The notes below the pieces were generated by a model. The model had not been told where the DNA came from, searched no databases, and saw only the letters and a program-made list of their open reading frames with translations. The position numbers were made by a program, and so were the translations under genes. A stretch of 64,000 nucleotides of DNA from Aphrocallistes beatrix. Taxonomy: Eukaryota; Porifera; Hexactinellida; Sceptrulophora; Aphrocallistidae. The stretch lies in NCBI GenBank assembly GCA_963281255.1, contig OY725498.1:2418001-2482000 (forward strand), given 5' to 3'. Below, piece by piece: positions 55,014 through 64,000 of this stretch; within the stretch, counting starts at the first letter, position 1; every line of letters begins with the position of its first letter.

Positions 55014-55024
55014 GTGAGTTTTTA

Positions 55025-56460
55025 ATATTCTCATTTGAAATTGCGAGGTCCTTTTGAAATTAACACCAGGATTCTTTTGAGAGTGGGCAACGATCGTGCT
55101 TCTCGAACAAATGATTCATCAGTGTGTAAAGGGAGTTTTGAATGTCTAGTGGTGTTCTGCCTCTGTTCTTGCCAACAAGAGCGTATAGATGAGCAATTCT
55201 CTCGACTTTTGATGCGGGTATTGGCTTGGAGGGCATTGTTTTCGTAGTTGTCTTCTTTTTGAGGTGTTTCTTTAATCGTTTTTGCGTGTGCCCAAGATAT
55301 TCCTCTTTCCGGATAACTTCCATTCCTTTGTAAGGATTATTTTCTTCTAACCTTTCGAAAAAGCTTGAATCTCCATCTCCTACATATGTAGTATAGACTA
55401 GAGTATGCTTGTCAACTTATCTACCCCAGATTTCTATTGCAGCAGAAGATTCCATCGCCTGACTTGTTCCGGAGAAGTTAGCTGGGCATTCGCTCGAATG
55501 TTTCTCCCAGTATTTGTTGTATTCCTCTGGGTTTTCTTTCTTACGTTCTTCCGTCCATCTGATACATTTGTTACACACGCGTTCGTAGAGGACGTAGTCA
55601 AAGACGTTTTGACTTCAATAGCCCCGGCGAATCCTTGATTACTAAAATGTCCGCGTCTGTGCCAAGATCCGTCAAAGCTCACCGCGCATACCTTGCAACC
55701 AGGAATGTTAAATGACTCAGCTTTGGCTCTCACTTCTTTTGCTGTTATGGACATGGATTGCTGGCATATTTTATCTGTAGAATGGACCAATTGCGCGAGT
55801 AGGGACTTTCTATGCCAGGTATTTTGTATATCAAGGAGATTGCAGGTCAGTCGAAAATCACTCGAGCTCATAGAAGTGCAGTGTACTGCTAGTAAAGCTC
55901 TAACGTTGACTTCCGACTTTTCCCGGCAAAGCATTTGAGGATCGTTCACGGCTTCATTAGGTTTCATTCCAACTGGACAGGATGTGGGAAATTCAGCAAG
56001 CACAAGATGGCAGCGACTGCATTTCAACAAGAGATATGATTGTAACCCATCACGAAAAGCGTATTGATACAGATTCAATTTACCAGAGCAGTGTACCTCA
56101 GTGCATCTTAATAGAGAAAATACCATACTCAGTATATCGATATCAATTATTTGCGCGCCATGAGGAACGTAGAGATCACGAAATGATTGAGCTCCATCTT
56201 TCTGTATCATAATACTGAGGCGTTTATTGGGCTGAGGAAATTTCACTTGCTGTAATAGTGTTTTAGATTTCGGAGTGCTAGTAGGAAGTGGTAATCGCTT
56301 TGTGGTGGATGGTGTGAAAGTAGATTTTCTTTTGACTCCCTCACCCTTCCGAAACCTCCCAGTGTTGAGTTTATGTCCTCGCTTTTTAGTATGAAATGGG
56401 GTAGCTGGTGCCGTGTTATCCGATTCTTCGGATGTCTGCGAAGAGAGGGCTACTTGAGAG
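55025..56460 (-). pseudogene. Mutator-like transposase (DGDS family), truncated
   Basis: In minus-strand order: N-terminal cysteine region (about 56150-56000, LKCSRCHLVL); CAVSFDGSWHRRGHFSNQG (about 55685-55635, first catalytic D); then in a second frame CNKCIRWTEERKKENP and SGTSQAMESSAAIEIW; VGDGDSSFFERL (about 55370-55340); VIRKEEYLGHTQKRL; and CPLSKESWC-stop-FQKDLA. These blocks are in the order seen in animal Mutator-like transposases and in 16731-18590. A frameshift lies near 55600, another near 55430, and TAA at about 55057 replaces the codon after SWC. The C-terminal third, including the PHD-like finger of the sister copy, is absent. The N-terminal boundary is uncertain. Confidence 0.75.
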
Positions 56461-56889
56461 AGAGAGTAGATCCGAGCTCAGTAGGCGTGGATGTAGCTGG
56501 TATTAAATCAGTTGGGGTTGTTGGGACTTTGAATATGAAATCACTTTCATAGCACCTATAATTGTTCCACCTCACATGCTAATAATAGAACTAGTTTCTT
56601 GTAATGTGGTGACAGAATTCTAAATATAGCTAGCCATGTACAGTACACATGCACATGTTGATATTTTTAGAATTTTGCCAATTATGGATGGTGTTTGCAT
56701 TTCTCAATTTCTTACTAACCTAAATTCCAATTACACTTGGTTGTATCGTGCTTACATATCTACTGTTATGTGTGCATTGCTATTGTGACATATTGTTGTC
56801 TGGGATGGAAAATGCAACCTTGAATGGGGCACCTCCCAATAACGCGCACCCTTATGTGGTCTGTAAAGAACATTTTTGTTCGCATAAAA
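56461..56889. other. No gene established
   Basis: It may include the upstream end of the Mutator-like copy. No terminal repeat is recognised. Confidence 0.3.
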
Positions 56890-57070
56890 CAGTGGTTCCC
56901 AACCCCTTTTACCTCGTGCACCTCCTGACACCTAAAAATTATTTTGTGCACCCCAGGACCTATGCCAGGATCTAGGAGTAATGTGCATATAACTTCAAAA
57001 ATAATTCTGTTAAAAATGCTCAAAATTCAGTTGTAATCCTTGTCCCGTGCACCCCAGGTGGGAACCGCTG
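56890..57070. mobile_element. hAT MITE, 181 bp
   Basis: The ends are CAGTGGTTCCCAACCCC and the complement of CAGCGGTTCCCACC. The 8-bp duplication GCATAAAA is at 56882-56889 and 57071-57078. This end type is widespread among animal hAT elements. Confidence 0.92.
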
Positions 57071-57882
57071 GCATAAAATATGTTGAAAGTACTGCTAGTC
57101 CAAACACCATCAAGGATATTTATCTATCTATTTTGTTGATTATATTTGTAAACGCCTAAATTTTAAACTCGTTGATGTGTAGCCATTTGTAGTCTAGTGA
57201 CTTTTGATCATTGTTTGTGGAAATGAGCACGGTTGGACATGTTTAGCATGCTTTTGTGGTGATTATGTAGACCAAAAAGGATGAATTTGAAATAGGCGAC
57301 ATTTATTCTGAGAAAGTATCTCGACCCTGTGCCTGTGGATCAAAACAAATTATTGCAATCTTACTATTTGGACGAAATTCCCTATTCACAAATCATCGAC
57401 AAATTTAGACCGAGCGGAGTCGCAAGAGGGATCACTCGATAGGGTTCAAGCAAGTTTTAAGAATGGAATGTTGTCACATTTCTATGCTGCTATGATGTTG
57501 CTAGGGGATAAGTTTGCCGAATAAGACGACGAGAGGCCTCAAATTTATAGTTACTTTGTTCAGGACTCGGGTATTAGCATAGTTTGGCAGTGATATCACT
57601 ATTTATAGTAGAGTAAATAACAAAACAATCAGCACAATACCTTGTATACAAAGTCATTTGTCGCATTTGTGGCTGCAAATATCTGATGGGCCTACTCTAG
57701 GTGTCCAAATAAACTGGCCCCCGCTTATTAATTAATGTCTTTTTTCTAGCCCCCCTGCCCAGTTTATTAAATCTCGTAAATTGACTTTGAAAGTTATACC
57801 CAAAAATAGTTTTTATCGCATGTAGTATTTCATCAATTATCTTCTATCTGAAATCAATAGAATATTATATTTCTTATTCTAG
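57071..57882. other. No gene established; short coding-like stretch
   Basis: Around 57310-57440 one plus frame reads DPVPVDQNKLLQSYYLDE and continues to a stop at about 57439, which looks protein-like, but has no clear borders. Otherwise AT-rich. Confidence 0.3.
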
Positions 57883-58101
57883 ATAATACGTCCTATGTTA
57901 AATATTACTTGTGTGAAACATCAACTAATTTCAAATCAACCCTCCCGTATAACCACTAGAGTATACTTACAAGCTCCTCTCAAAAATGTTCTAGATTTAA
58001 AATGCGAATTCCATGGAAAATCCAGGGAAATAGTGATGTCTTTTATAGTCAGGTCTGTGCATGCCACTTGCGCCAGGCCGGACTCCAGCACTCATTTTTG
58101 A
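57883..58101 (+). CDS. Candidate terminal host exon, plus strand
   Basis: It follows a strong acceptor (TTTCTTATTCTAG) and is open in phase 0 for 72 codons to TGA 58099-58101. It contains CVKHQLISNQPSRITTR and ends HATCARPDSSTHF. It is not recognised. It does not match the phase of the last exon of the candidate gene at 52828-55013, so it belongs to another transcript or is spurious. Confidence 0.25.
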   Translation: MIRPMLNITCVKHQLISNQPSRITTRVYLQAPLKNVLDLKCEFHGKSREIVMSFIVRSVHATCARPDSSTHF

Positions 58102-58304
58102 ATTGTGCTACAATATTACATAAGATCATAGATCCAATATAATAATATATGAAGCAGACAAATGGTATTATGTAGTACGTCTAGTGTTATTACTTATTTA
58201 TCAACAAGTACTTTATTATTATAATAGTTATGTTAAGTAATAGTTATCAATGAATCACATGATTGTTGCATACATACAAATCTACTCCAAGTAAGTGAGA
58301 ATCT

Positions 58305-58547
58305 CTAATTGTGGGTAATCGAGCATTTTATCTGCTGGCAAATACTGTTAGTGAATTTTTCTTCCCTTTGCTCGAATGTTAGCTTCGGTGGATTCCACCG
58401 GAATGCTATACCATATTGTTTAACATGCTCTTTGTATGCATGAAACTGGTCACATCCAAATTCTTCCATGAATTGTTCATCAGTGTAGGACGCGAAGATG
58501 AGCCAATAATCAGAATGATGGCGTCTACGACGTATATGAGTAGTCAA
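58305..58547 (-). CDS. Candidate terminal host exon, minus strand
   Basis: The minus strand is open for 80 codons: DYWLIFASYTDEQFMEEFGC, then YGIAFRWNPPKLTFEQREE, with natural composition and charged helices. No start context or acceptor is certain. The family is not recognised. The opposite strand is partly open too. Confidence 0.25.
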   Translation of the reverse strand: MTTHIRRRRHHSDYWLIFASYTDEQFMEEFGCDQFHAYKEHVKQYGIAFRWNPPKLTFEQREEKFTNSICQQIKCSITHN

Positions 58548-58974
58548 TGTATTTCGTTCTGTTCGAAATATAAGCTGGAGCTGTCAGTCAGGCTGTATCA
58601 ACCCAGTTGGCAAAAACAAGTCATTATTTATGGAAATTCCTTAACCACAACTCATTCAACTCTTTCAAAAAATGAGTTGTCTACAGCCCATTCATTTTGG
58701 AATGATTCATTCGTACTAAATGAACTGGTTTCAACAATTCATTTTCATATGACGGCTATAATCAACTCCTTGATATGATTTTCCCAATTCAAAATTGGTT
58801 GATACAGCCCTAACCTCAGTAACCAAACTTGGTGGAACCGATCAGGAAATTACGGATGATTAATTACATTTCTACTAATATTAAGTTCCAATTTATACAT
58901 ACTACATACAGACGAGATACTTCCTCCATGCTATAAGAGCATCTCCCTACTGGTGCTGCACTCAAATTGTATTA
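58548..58974. other. No gene seen
   Basis: Mixed sequence. Direct TTCATT and AATGA blocks near 58640-58750 give some self-complementarity. Confidence 0.3.
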
Positions 58975-58982
58975 CGTATATT

Positions 58983-59124
58983 CAGTGGCGTGGCCAGGTG
59001 AAAAAATTTGGGGGCCTCAAGATCAAGACACCACATATATGCCCATTTGAAAAAGTGTAGTAGGTTAAATTAGTAAATTGTAAAAATTTTGGGGGTCCTA
59101 GGCCCCCCCATAGCCACGCCACTG
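58983..59124. mobile_element. hAT MITE, 142 bp
   Basis: The ends are CAGTGGCGTGGCCAGG and complement of CAGTGGCGTGGCTATGG. The 8-bp duplication CGTATATT is at 58975-58982 and 59125-59132. Confidence 0.92.
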
Positions 59125-59132
59125 CGTATATT

Positions 59133-59995
59133 CATACTTTTCTTCAAATATCCAATTTTAGATATAAAACGATAGTACTTGAGTAATATTTACGATTATG
59201 ATTTAGGTTTTGGCAAATTTTAAAGTGATGTAAAATTTCTAATATTACATTTTTTAATTAATTTTCATAGTCACTAACTTGTTTTAACACGTTTAACTTA
59301 CAATATTGGAATGCTTCTCAGTAATATTCATAAACTATCTATTGCGTTCCTATATACACTTCACTTTTCTGAGAATTGCTGATGATATTTCCTATATTAT
59401 CTCATCACCTGGAAGGAAGGGCTAGACCACACATGTCGATGCAATTGTAGGCTCAAGCAATGAATATAAATAACAATATCTGCCCTATTATTTATCAGTC
59501 GTAACTTGCAAATCGCAACTCATACTGGGAACACGCAACTCCTGGGGTCTTCGCTCATCTGGGGAGGCAAGCCTAACTTGCGCATTGATTTGGTGGATGG
59601 TAGTGTATGCTTCTGGGCATGTTGATTTACACCTACTATTGTTTTATTCTCAGCCTTTAATGACCTAATTTGGCTGAGTGTGCAAAACTGAAATTTCTAA
59701 TTATTTAGACGTGGCAATGACGTCTCAATCTCGTGGTCTTTCAACATTTTCGTCTTTGGTGTCTGAACTCAATGGAACCATACCTTAAACTATGGAAAAC
59801 AATATTCGCATTAGAAGTTTGTATTCACTTTTTACTGATTTTAATTGTACCATGGATCAGAATGTAAGATTCCGAAAAATTTGTGGTAAATGCTTACATG
59901 TTTATTTTCACAATTCTGACTTTTTCGTGCAGAATAATTAGTTGAAAAGTTTGAAATTTTCAGATATAATAACATGTTGGATTGATTATTGAACC

Positions 59996-60036
<41 letters not shown>

Positions 60037-60497
60037 CAATCAATTCCAAAATTGATCATAATGAATTTAGATTGTTATATAAATTAATATTGTTTTGAAC
60101 CATGGATAAATGACTTAGTGTTGTATGCGGTCTTCACTTATAGTTAAAATGACAATCCTCACAAACTTTTATAATTTCGTTCTCAGAATTTGTTCATTCT
60201 ATAAACTTTATGTTACCCTAATATAATCTCTAAGCCTAAGCTTTGAATATTACCTTACAGATTTTCAAATTGATTACCCTCTTCAAAGTTTTAGATGAAT
60301 ACGCCAAAAACAAGTCAAAAAATATACTTAATTTTGAATAAATTCAGTAAATCAGGTTGCAATGTAAAAATTTGTACTTTTTAACGAAAAACGCTCGATC
60401 GAAATTAAGGATATCTATCAATTAAGAGATATCCGATGTCAAATGAAGTTTCTTAAGGTACCAAATAGTTGAATTCGAGGAAAGTTGAAGTATTATT
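59133..60497. other. No gene seen; (TA)n and a D fragment
   Basis: A D-like piece lies at 59685-59775 (CTGAAATTTCTAATT.., GACGTC). A (TA)n microsatellite lies at 59999-60033. Otherwise AT-rich. Confidence 0.5.
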
Positions 60498-60505
60498 ACC
60501 TATAG

Positions 60506-60778
60506 CAGCGCTGTCCAACAGGCGGTCCGCGGCGTCGCTTTGTGCGGCCCGCTTTGCCTGCTTCAATTTCCCCCTTTTTTACCCACTTTAAGACAAATTC
60601 TCCAAATTTTTCTTCCTCAAGTATTATTCGCGCCATGATTGCCTTATTTGATCATTCGTTATAGTATATTAGCTTCTATTGTTCTTGATACAAATTGTCC
60701 AAAATGCCTCTATCCATACCCATCCCGAGTGCACGCCCCTGTATTGCGGCCCGAAGTAAATATAGTTGGACAGCCCTG
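60506..60778. mobile_element. hAT MITE, 273 bp
   Basis: The ends are CAGCGCTGTCCAACA and complement of CAGGGCTGTCCAACT. The 8-bp duplication ACCTATAG is at 60498-60505 and 60779-60786. It contains two CGGCCCG blocks, like the shard at 7372-7410. Confidence 0.92.
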
Positions 60779-60962
60779 ACCTATAGCAACGGAGATTTTG
60801 AATTTTAAAAAATACATCGGGTTCAAATAGTGGTGTCACTGATGTTAGACGCTCATTTTAACTATATTGATATCCCCGAGTTGACATATATCACAGTTGA
60901 TGATAATAATTGAGCACAAACCATTTTCCATTCATACGTAAAACAATGGATGTATACAGAAG

Positions 60963-61520
60963 CGTTAAGTACTGCTATAAGTTGTCGAATAGGGATATTT
61001 GCATGTATTTAATATTCTAAAGCAGTTAAAACTAATGGAAATTGGGGAGATATATAAATACTTTCTAAATCCTATTTTCTGAGACTTTTTTTTCTGCAAT
61101 TATAAACGTGATAACTTTTTGTAAATTCAACATAGAAGCGAAAACTCACGGTTTTGAATAGATCTCGAAGAGTAGAACATAATGAACAGACATTTTTGAT
61201 ATTACGTATAAAAAGAGAATTATGAAAGATGTTTAGTGTTAATTTTTAACAATTTTCAAAATTTCAAAAATCTGTCTGTTCATTAGATAGATCATCGCTT
61301 TATGATACAATTTGAGAAGTTTCTAAAGGGTTGTAAGCATATTGTATCCAATTTCTTCCTTGCAATTTCACCAATTTTTTTTTAAAAAAAATTTTATCTG
61401 TTGAATTATTTCGATTATTGATGCAGTTTTGCTGATAACTCTGCGATTAAAATCTGTACTGAAATAATTAATTGAATCGGTTGAAAAAATTAAAATTTAG
61501 CTATTATAGGAAAGTCCAAC
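60963..61520 (+). mobile_element. Family B right half
   Basis: It starts at TTAAGTACTGCTATAAG within the B body and ends GGAAAGTCCAACC-TTAA (61521-61524), one base off the usual end. The left half and hairpin are missing. Confidence 0.72.
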
Positions 61521-61667
61521 CTTAAGTTTAAGCGAATACTTAAGTTTGGCTTAAGTTTTGCTTAAGTTTAAGCAAATACTTAGTTTTTGCTTAAAGTTAA
61601 GCAAAACTTAAGTTAAGATGTGCTAGCGACAAACGAAAAAAACAGACTTTGAGACACTGTATTTTAA

Positions 61668-62886
61668 GGTTGGTGTTTCCCATGCGAAACTTGTTTTTTA
61701 TTAAAAAAGTGCCCGAATTGCTTTTTTATCATTTTTAGATCCTTATAGGGGTTCTAAACAATAATCCCGATTTTTATAACTCCAGCCCCAATATTTCGCC
61801 ACTTTGAGCCACTTGTATCACCTGGTGTCGCTCTAAAAACGACACATTTTAAATGCGAAATGTCCCACAGCTCTAACTTCTTTAAACAGTGCCAGATCAT
61901 CTTTTTAATGCTGAATTCATGCTCAGCACTGGATTTCCAGCAATTTGATATATATATTGACCATATTTGGAAACATTTTTGTTTGACCGTGCCTAGCAAC
62001 GGCCAGGAATTTTTTAACATTCCTGACCGTTGCTAGGAAAAGGCAACCAAAAATATTTCCAAATATGGTCAATATATATATCAAATTGCTGGAAATTTAG
62101 TGCTGAGTACGAACTCAGTATTAAAATAACGACCTGGCATAGTCAAATAAAGTTATAGGTATGGGATTTCGGCGGAAACTATCGGACATGGTCATTTTTG
62201 GGCCCCCAGTGATAACTGTCAACTTTTTCACACTTTTGAAGGTGTCATGATGTGAAAATATTTGATATGCCATATTTTGAAGTTAAGTACTACAATAAGT
62301 TGTTGATTGAGGATGTTTTGATGTTATATATTATCAGAATTCCGTAAAAACAAATGGAAATCAAGCCTTTCCGAAGAAAATTGCTTTGTAGCATGTTTTT
62401 AACACTCAAAAAAATCAATTTTACAACGGAGGAATCTCTAGTTACAAAAGTCATAGAGTAAAAAACTCGATTGTTTTGGAAAGATCTCGTCACGTAGAAC
62501 AAAATGATAGAGATAGATTTTCGATATTCTACTTTAGAAAAAAGTTAAAATATTTTTCCTTTCGAAAATCTGCCTCTAAATTTTGTATAAACGAAATTTG
62601 AAAGAAAAAATTATTTAGGTTAAAATTGAAAATTCAATTCCTATTATTTTCTTTATTCAACCATTTTGTGTAAGAATAATTGAGTAAAAGAGGCATAAGG
62701 CATTGAAGTTTCCTTGAATGTCCTCTATAAATTAGGTCATTTGGGAAAAAAATAATTTTTCTCTTACTTCTTCGGCTCCCGAAAAGTGTATTTTTGCAGA
62801 TAACTCAACGAGAATAGTTTCCACAAAAAATTTCAGAAGAAAATAATGAAAACTTTAAAAGTTAGTTCTGGAAGGAAACACCAACC
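61668..62886 (+). mobile_element. Complete family C element, 1.22 kb
   Basis: TTAA flanks both sides (61664-61667, 62887-62890). The ends are GGTTGGTGTTTCC and its complement. The central hairpin (about 61825-62120) contains the AGCAACGGCCAGGAATTTTT palindrome seen in family B. B and C share the hairpin and the first bases of their termini but differ elsewhere. No gene. Confidence 0.9.
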
Positions 62887-62997
62887 TTAAAAACTAGAAT
62901 TGAGAATCAAAAACGGTTTGGAATTTGCAAGTATTTCTAGACGGATATACGTGCCCACGCTTAACATCTCTTATTGCTCTACTTTCATCATATGCTG

Positions 62998-63114
62998 CAG
63001 GGCCGGCGGAACTGGTCCGGCTTTGGCCGGACCAATTTTATGCCATTATGGCTTATTTTCATATACAAATTTGCTTTTGGCCGGACCAATAAAAAGTTGC
63101 TTCCGCCGGGCCTG
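62998..63114. mobile_element. hAT-like MITE, 117 bp
   Basis: The ends are CAGGGCCGGCGGAA and complement CAGGCCCGGCGGAA. TGCTG is repeated on both sides (62993-62997, 63115-63119). Intact A copies read TATGCTGTAAGCC there, confirming a 5-bp duplication rather than the usual 8. GGCCGGACCAAT is repeated inside. Confidence 0.78.
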
Positions 63115-63280
63115 TGCTGTAAGCCAAATCTTTTGATTTTTCGCAGGCGATATCTTTAAGATATTATCCATTCGAAACTCTGTTCTAAATATTGTAGCTA
63201 CTAAAAGTAAGGAAAAATTTAATTGGATTAAAATTGAAAATTATATTCCTATTATATTATCTATTCAACAATTTTGTTAA

Positions 63281-64000
63281 GGTTGGTGTTTCCTTCCAGA
63301 ACTAACTTTAAAAGTTTTCATTATTCTCTCCTGAATTTTTTTGTGGAAACTATTCTCGATGAGTTATCTGCAAAATTACTCTTTTCGGGAGCACAAGAAG
63401 TAAGAGAAAAATTATTTTTTTCCCAAATGACCAAATTTATAGAGGACATTCAAGGAAACTTCAATGCCTTATGCCTCTTTTACTCAATTATTCTTGCACA
63501 AAATGGTTGAATCAAGAAAATAATAGGAATAGAATTTTCAATTTTAACCAAAATAACTTTTTCTTTCAAATTTCGTTTATACAAAATTTAGAGGCAGATT
63601 TTCGTAAGGAAAAATATTTTAACTTTTTTCAAATGTAGAATATCAAAAATCTGTCTCTATCATTTTGTTTTACGTGACGAGATCTTTCTAAAACCGTCGA
63701 GTTTTTAACTCTACGACCTTTGTAACTAGAGATTCCTCCTTTGTAAAATTGATTTTTTTGAGTGCTAAAAACAGGCTACAAAGCAATTTTCTTCGGAAAG
63801 GCTTGATTTCCATTAGTTTTTACTGTATTCTGATAATAAATAACATCAAAACATCCTAAATCAACAACTTATAGTAGCACTTAACTTCAAAATATGACAT
63901 ATCAAATTTTTTCAAATCATGACACCTTCAAAAGTGTGAAAAAGTTGACAGTTATCACTGGGGGCTCAAAAATGACCATGTCCGATGGTTTCCGCCGAAA
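63281..64000 (+). mobile_element. Family C element, cut by the window end
   Basis: It begins GGTTGGTGTTTCC after TTAA (63277-63280) and follows the reverse complement of 61668-62886 to the window edge. About 63195-63276 is itself C-body sequence, so one C copy has entered another. Confidence 0.8.

Larger units (their letters stand above)
61613..63163 (-). mobile_element. Family A fragment, inverted, with nested C and hAT-like MITE
   Basis: 61613-61663 and 62891-63163 together match the left portion of A, reversed (ATGTGCTAGCG.., CCACGCTTAACATCTCTTA..). The terminus is eroded (GGCGATATCTTTAA). A complete C and a 117-bp MITE sit inside it. Confidence 0.78.

Noticed and set aside
1-64000. tRNA, rRNA or snRNA genes
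   Set aside because: I looked for conserved box A/B-like and cloverleaf patterns and saw none I could support by eye. A covariance-model scan would be decisive.

Overview
The window is AT-rich eukaryotic DNA, almost certainly from an invertebrate animal. It has short introns with GT-AG borders, many classes of cut-and-paste DNA transposon, an animal-type Helentron with an OTU protease, and no operons, ribosome binding sites or prokaryotic gene density. I cannot name the species. An exactly 200-base N run (8463-8662) marks a scaffold gap of unknown true size.

Most of the sequence is a nested transposon graveyard. Three related non-autonomous families, here called A, B and C, insert at TTAA. 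Their termini are A = GGATACCGCCCTCGAAAAA, B = GGTTGGCCTTTCC and C = GGTTGGTGTTTCC. They occur as full elements and fragments, often inside one another: B in A, C in A, A in B, B in B, A in a MULE gene. B and C carry a central hairpin of roughly 300 bp. No transposase for these families is in the window. The best TTAA-specific candidates are piggyBac or Kolobok.

Layout: 1-7081 is an A copy interrupted by a complete 3.1 kb Mutator-like element (MULE) encoding a FLYWCH-transposase-RING protein, followed by a C>B>A>B nest. 7678-8462 is an unidentified ORF running into the gap. 8954-10012 is a fold-back element. 10196-12510 is a decayed Ginger-type DNA transposon (gypsy-like integrase plus a possible cysteine protease). 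12640-15516 holds repeats, MITEs and an intact Tc1-like transposase with DD35E spacing. 16731-18580 (minus) is a decayed Mutator-like transposase with a C-terminal PHD-like finger. 19848-25670 holds nested A and B elements and a second FLYWCH-less MULE-RING gene split by an A element. 25900-26940 is a possible P-type transposase remnant. 27051-28980 is a complete A element. 30930-38700 holds two Helentron copies (one reversed and split by a second fold-back element) and a Tc1 pseudogene. 38900-46330 includes several candidate host exons, among them a three-exon gene for a 79-residue basic protein. 46762-48257 is a hAT MITE beside a mariner. 50259-51832 is a B element with an insert. 52828-55013 is a candidate host gene with four exons of identical phase. 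55025-56460 is a second Mutator-like transposase. 56890-64000 holds hAT MITEs, candidate exons and more A, B and C copies.

Apart from the Tc1-like transposase at 13753-14808, every recognisable transposase is broken by stops or frameshifts. Host coding content is small, in short GC-richer exons, and these exon calls rest only on splice signals and frame continuity.
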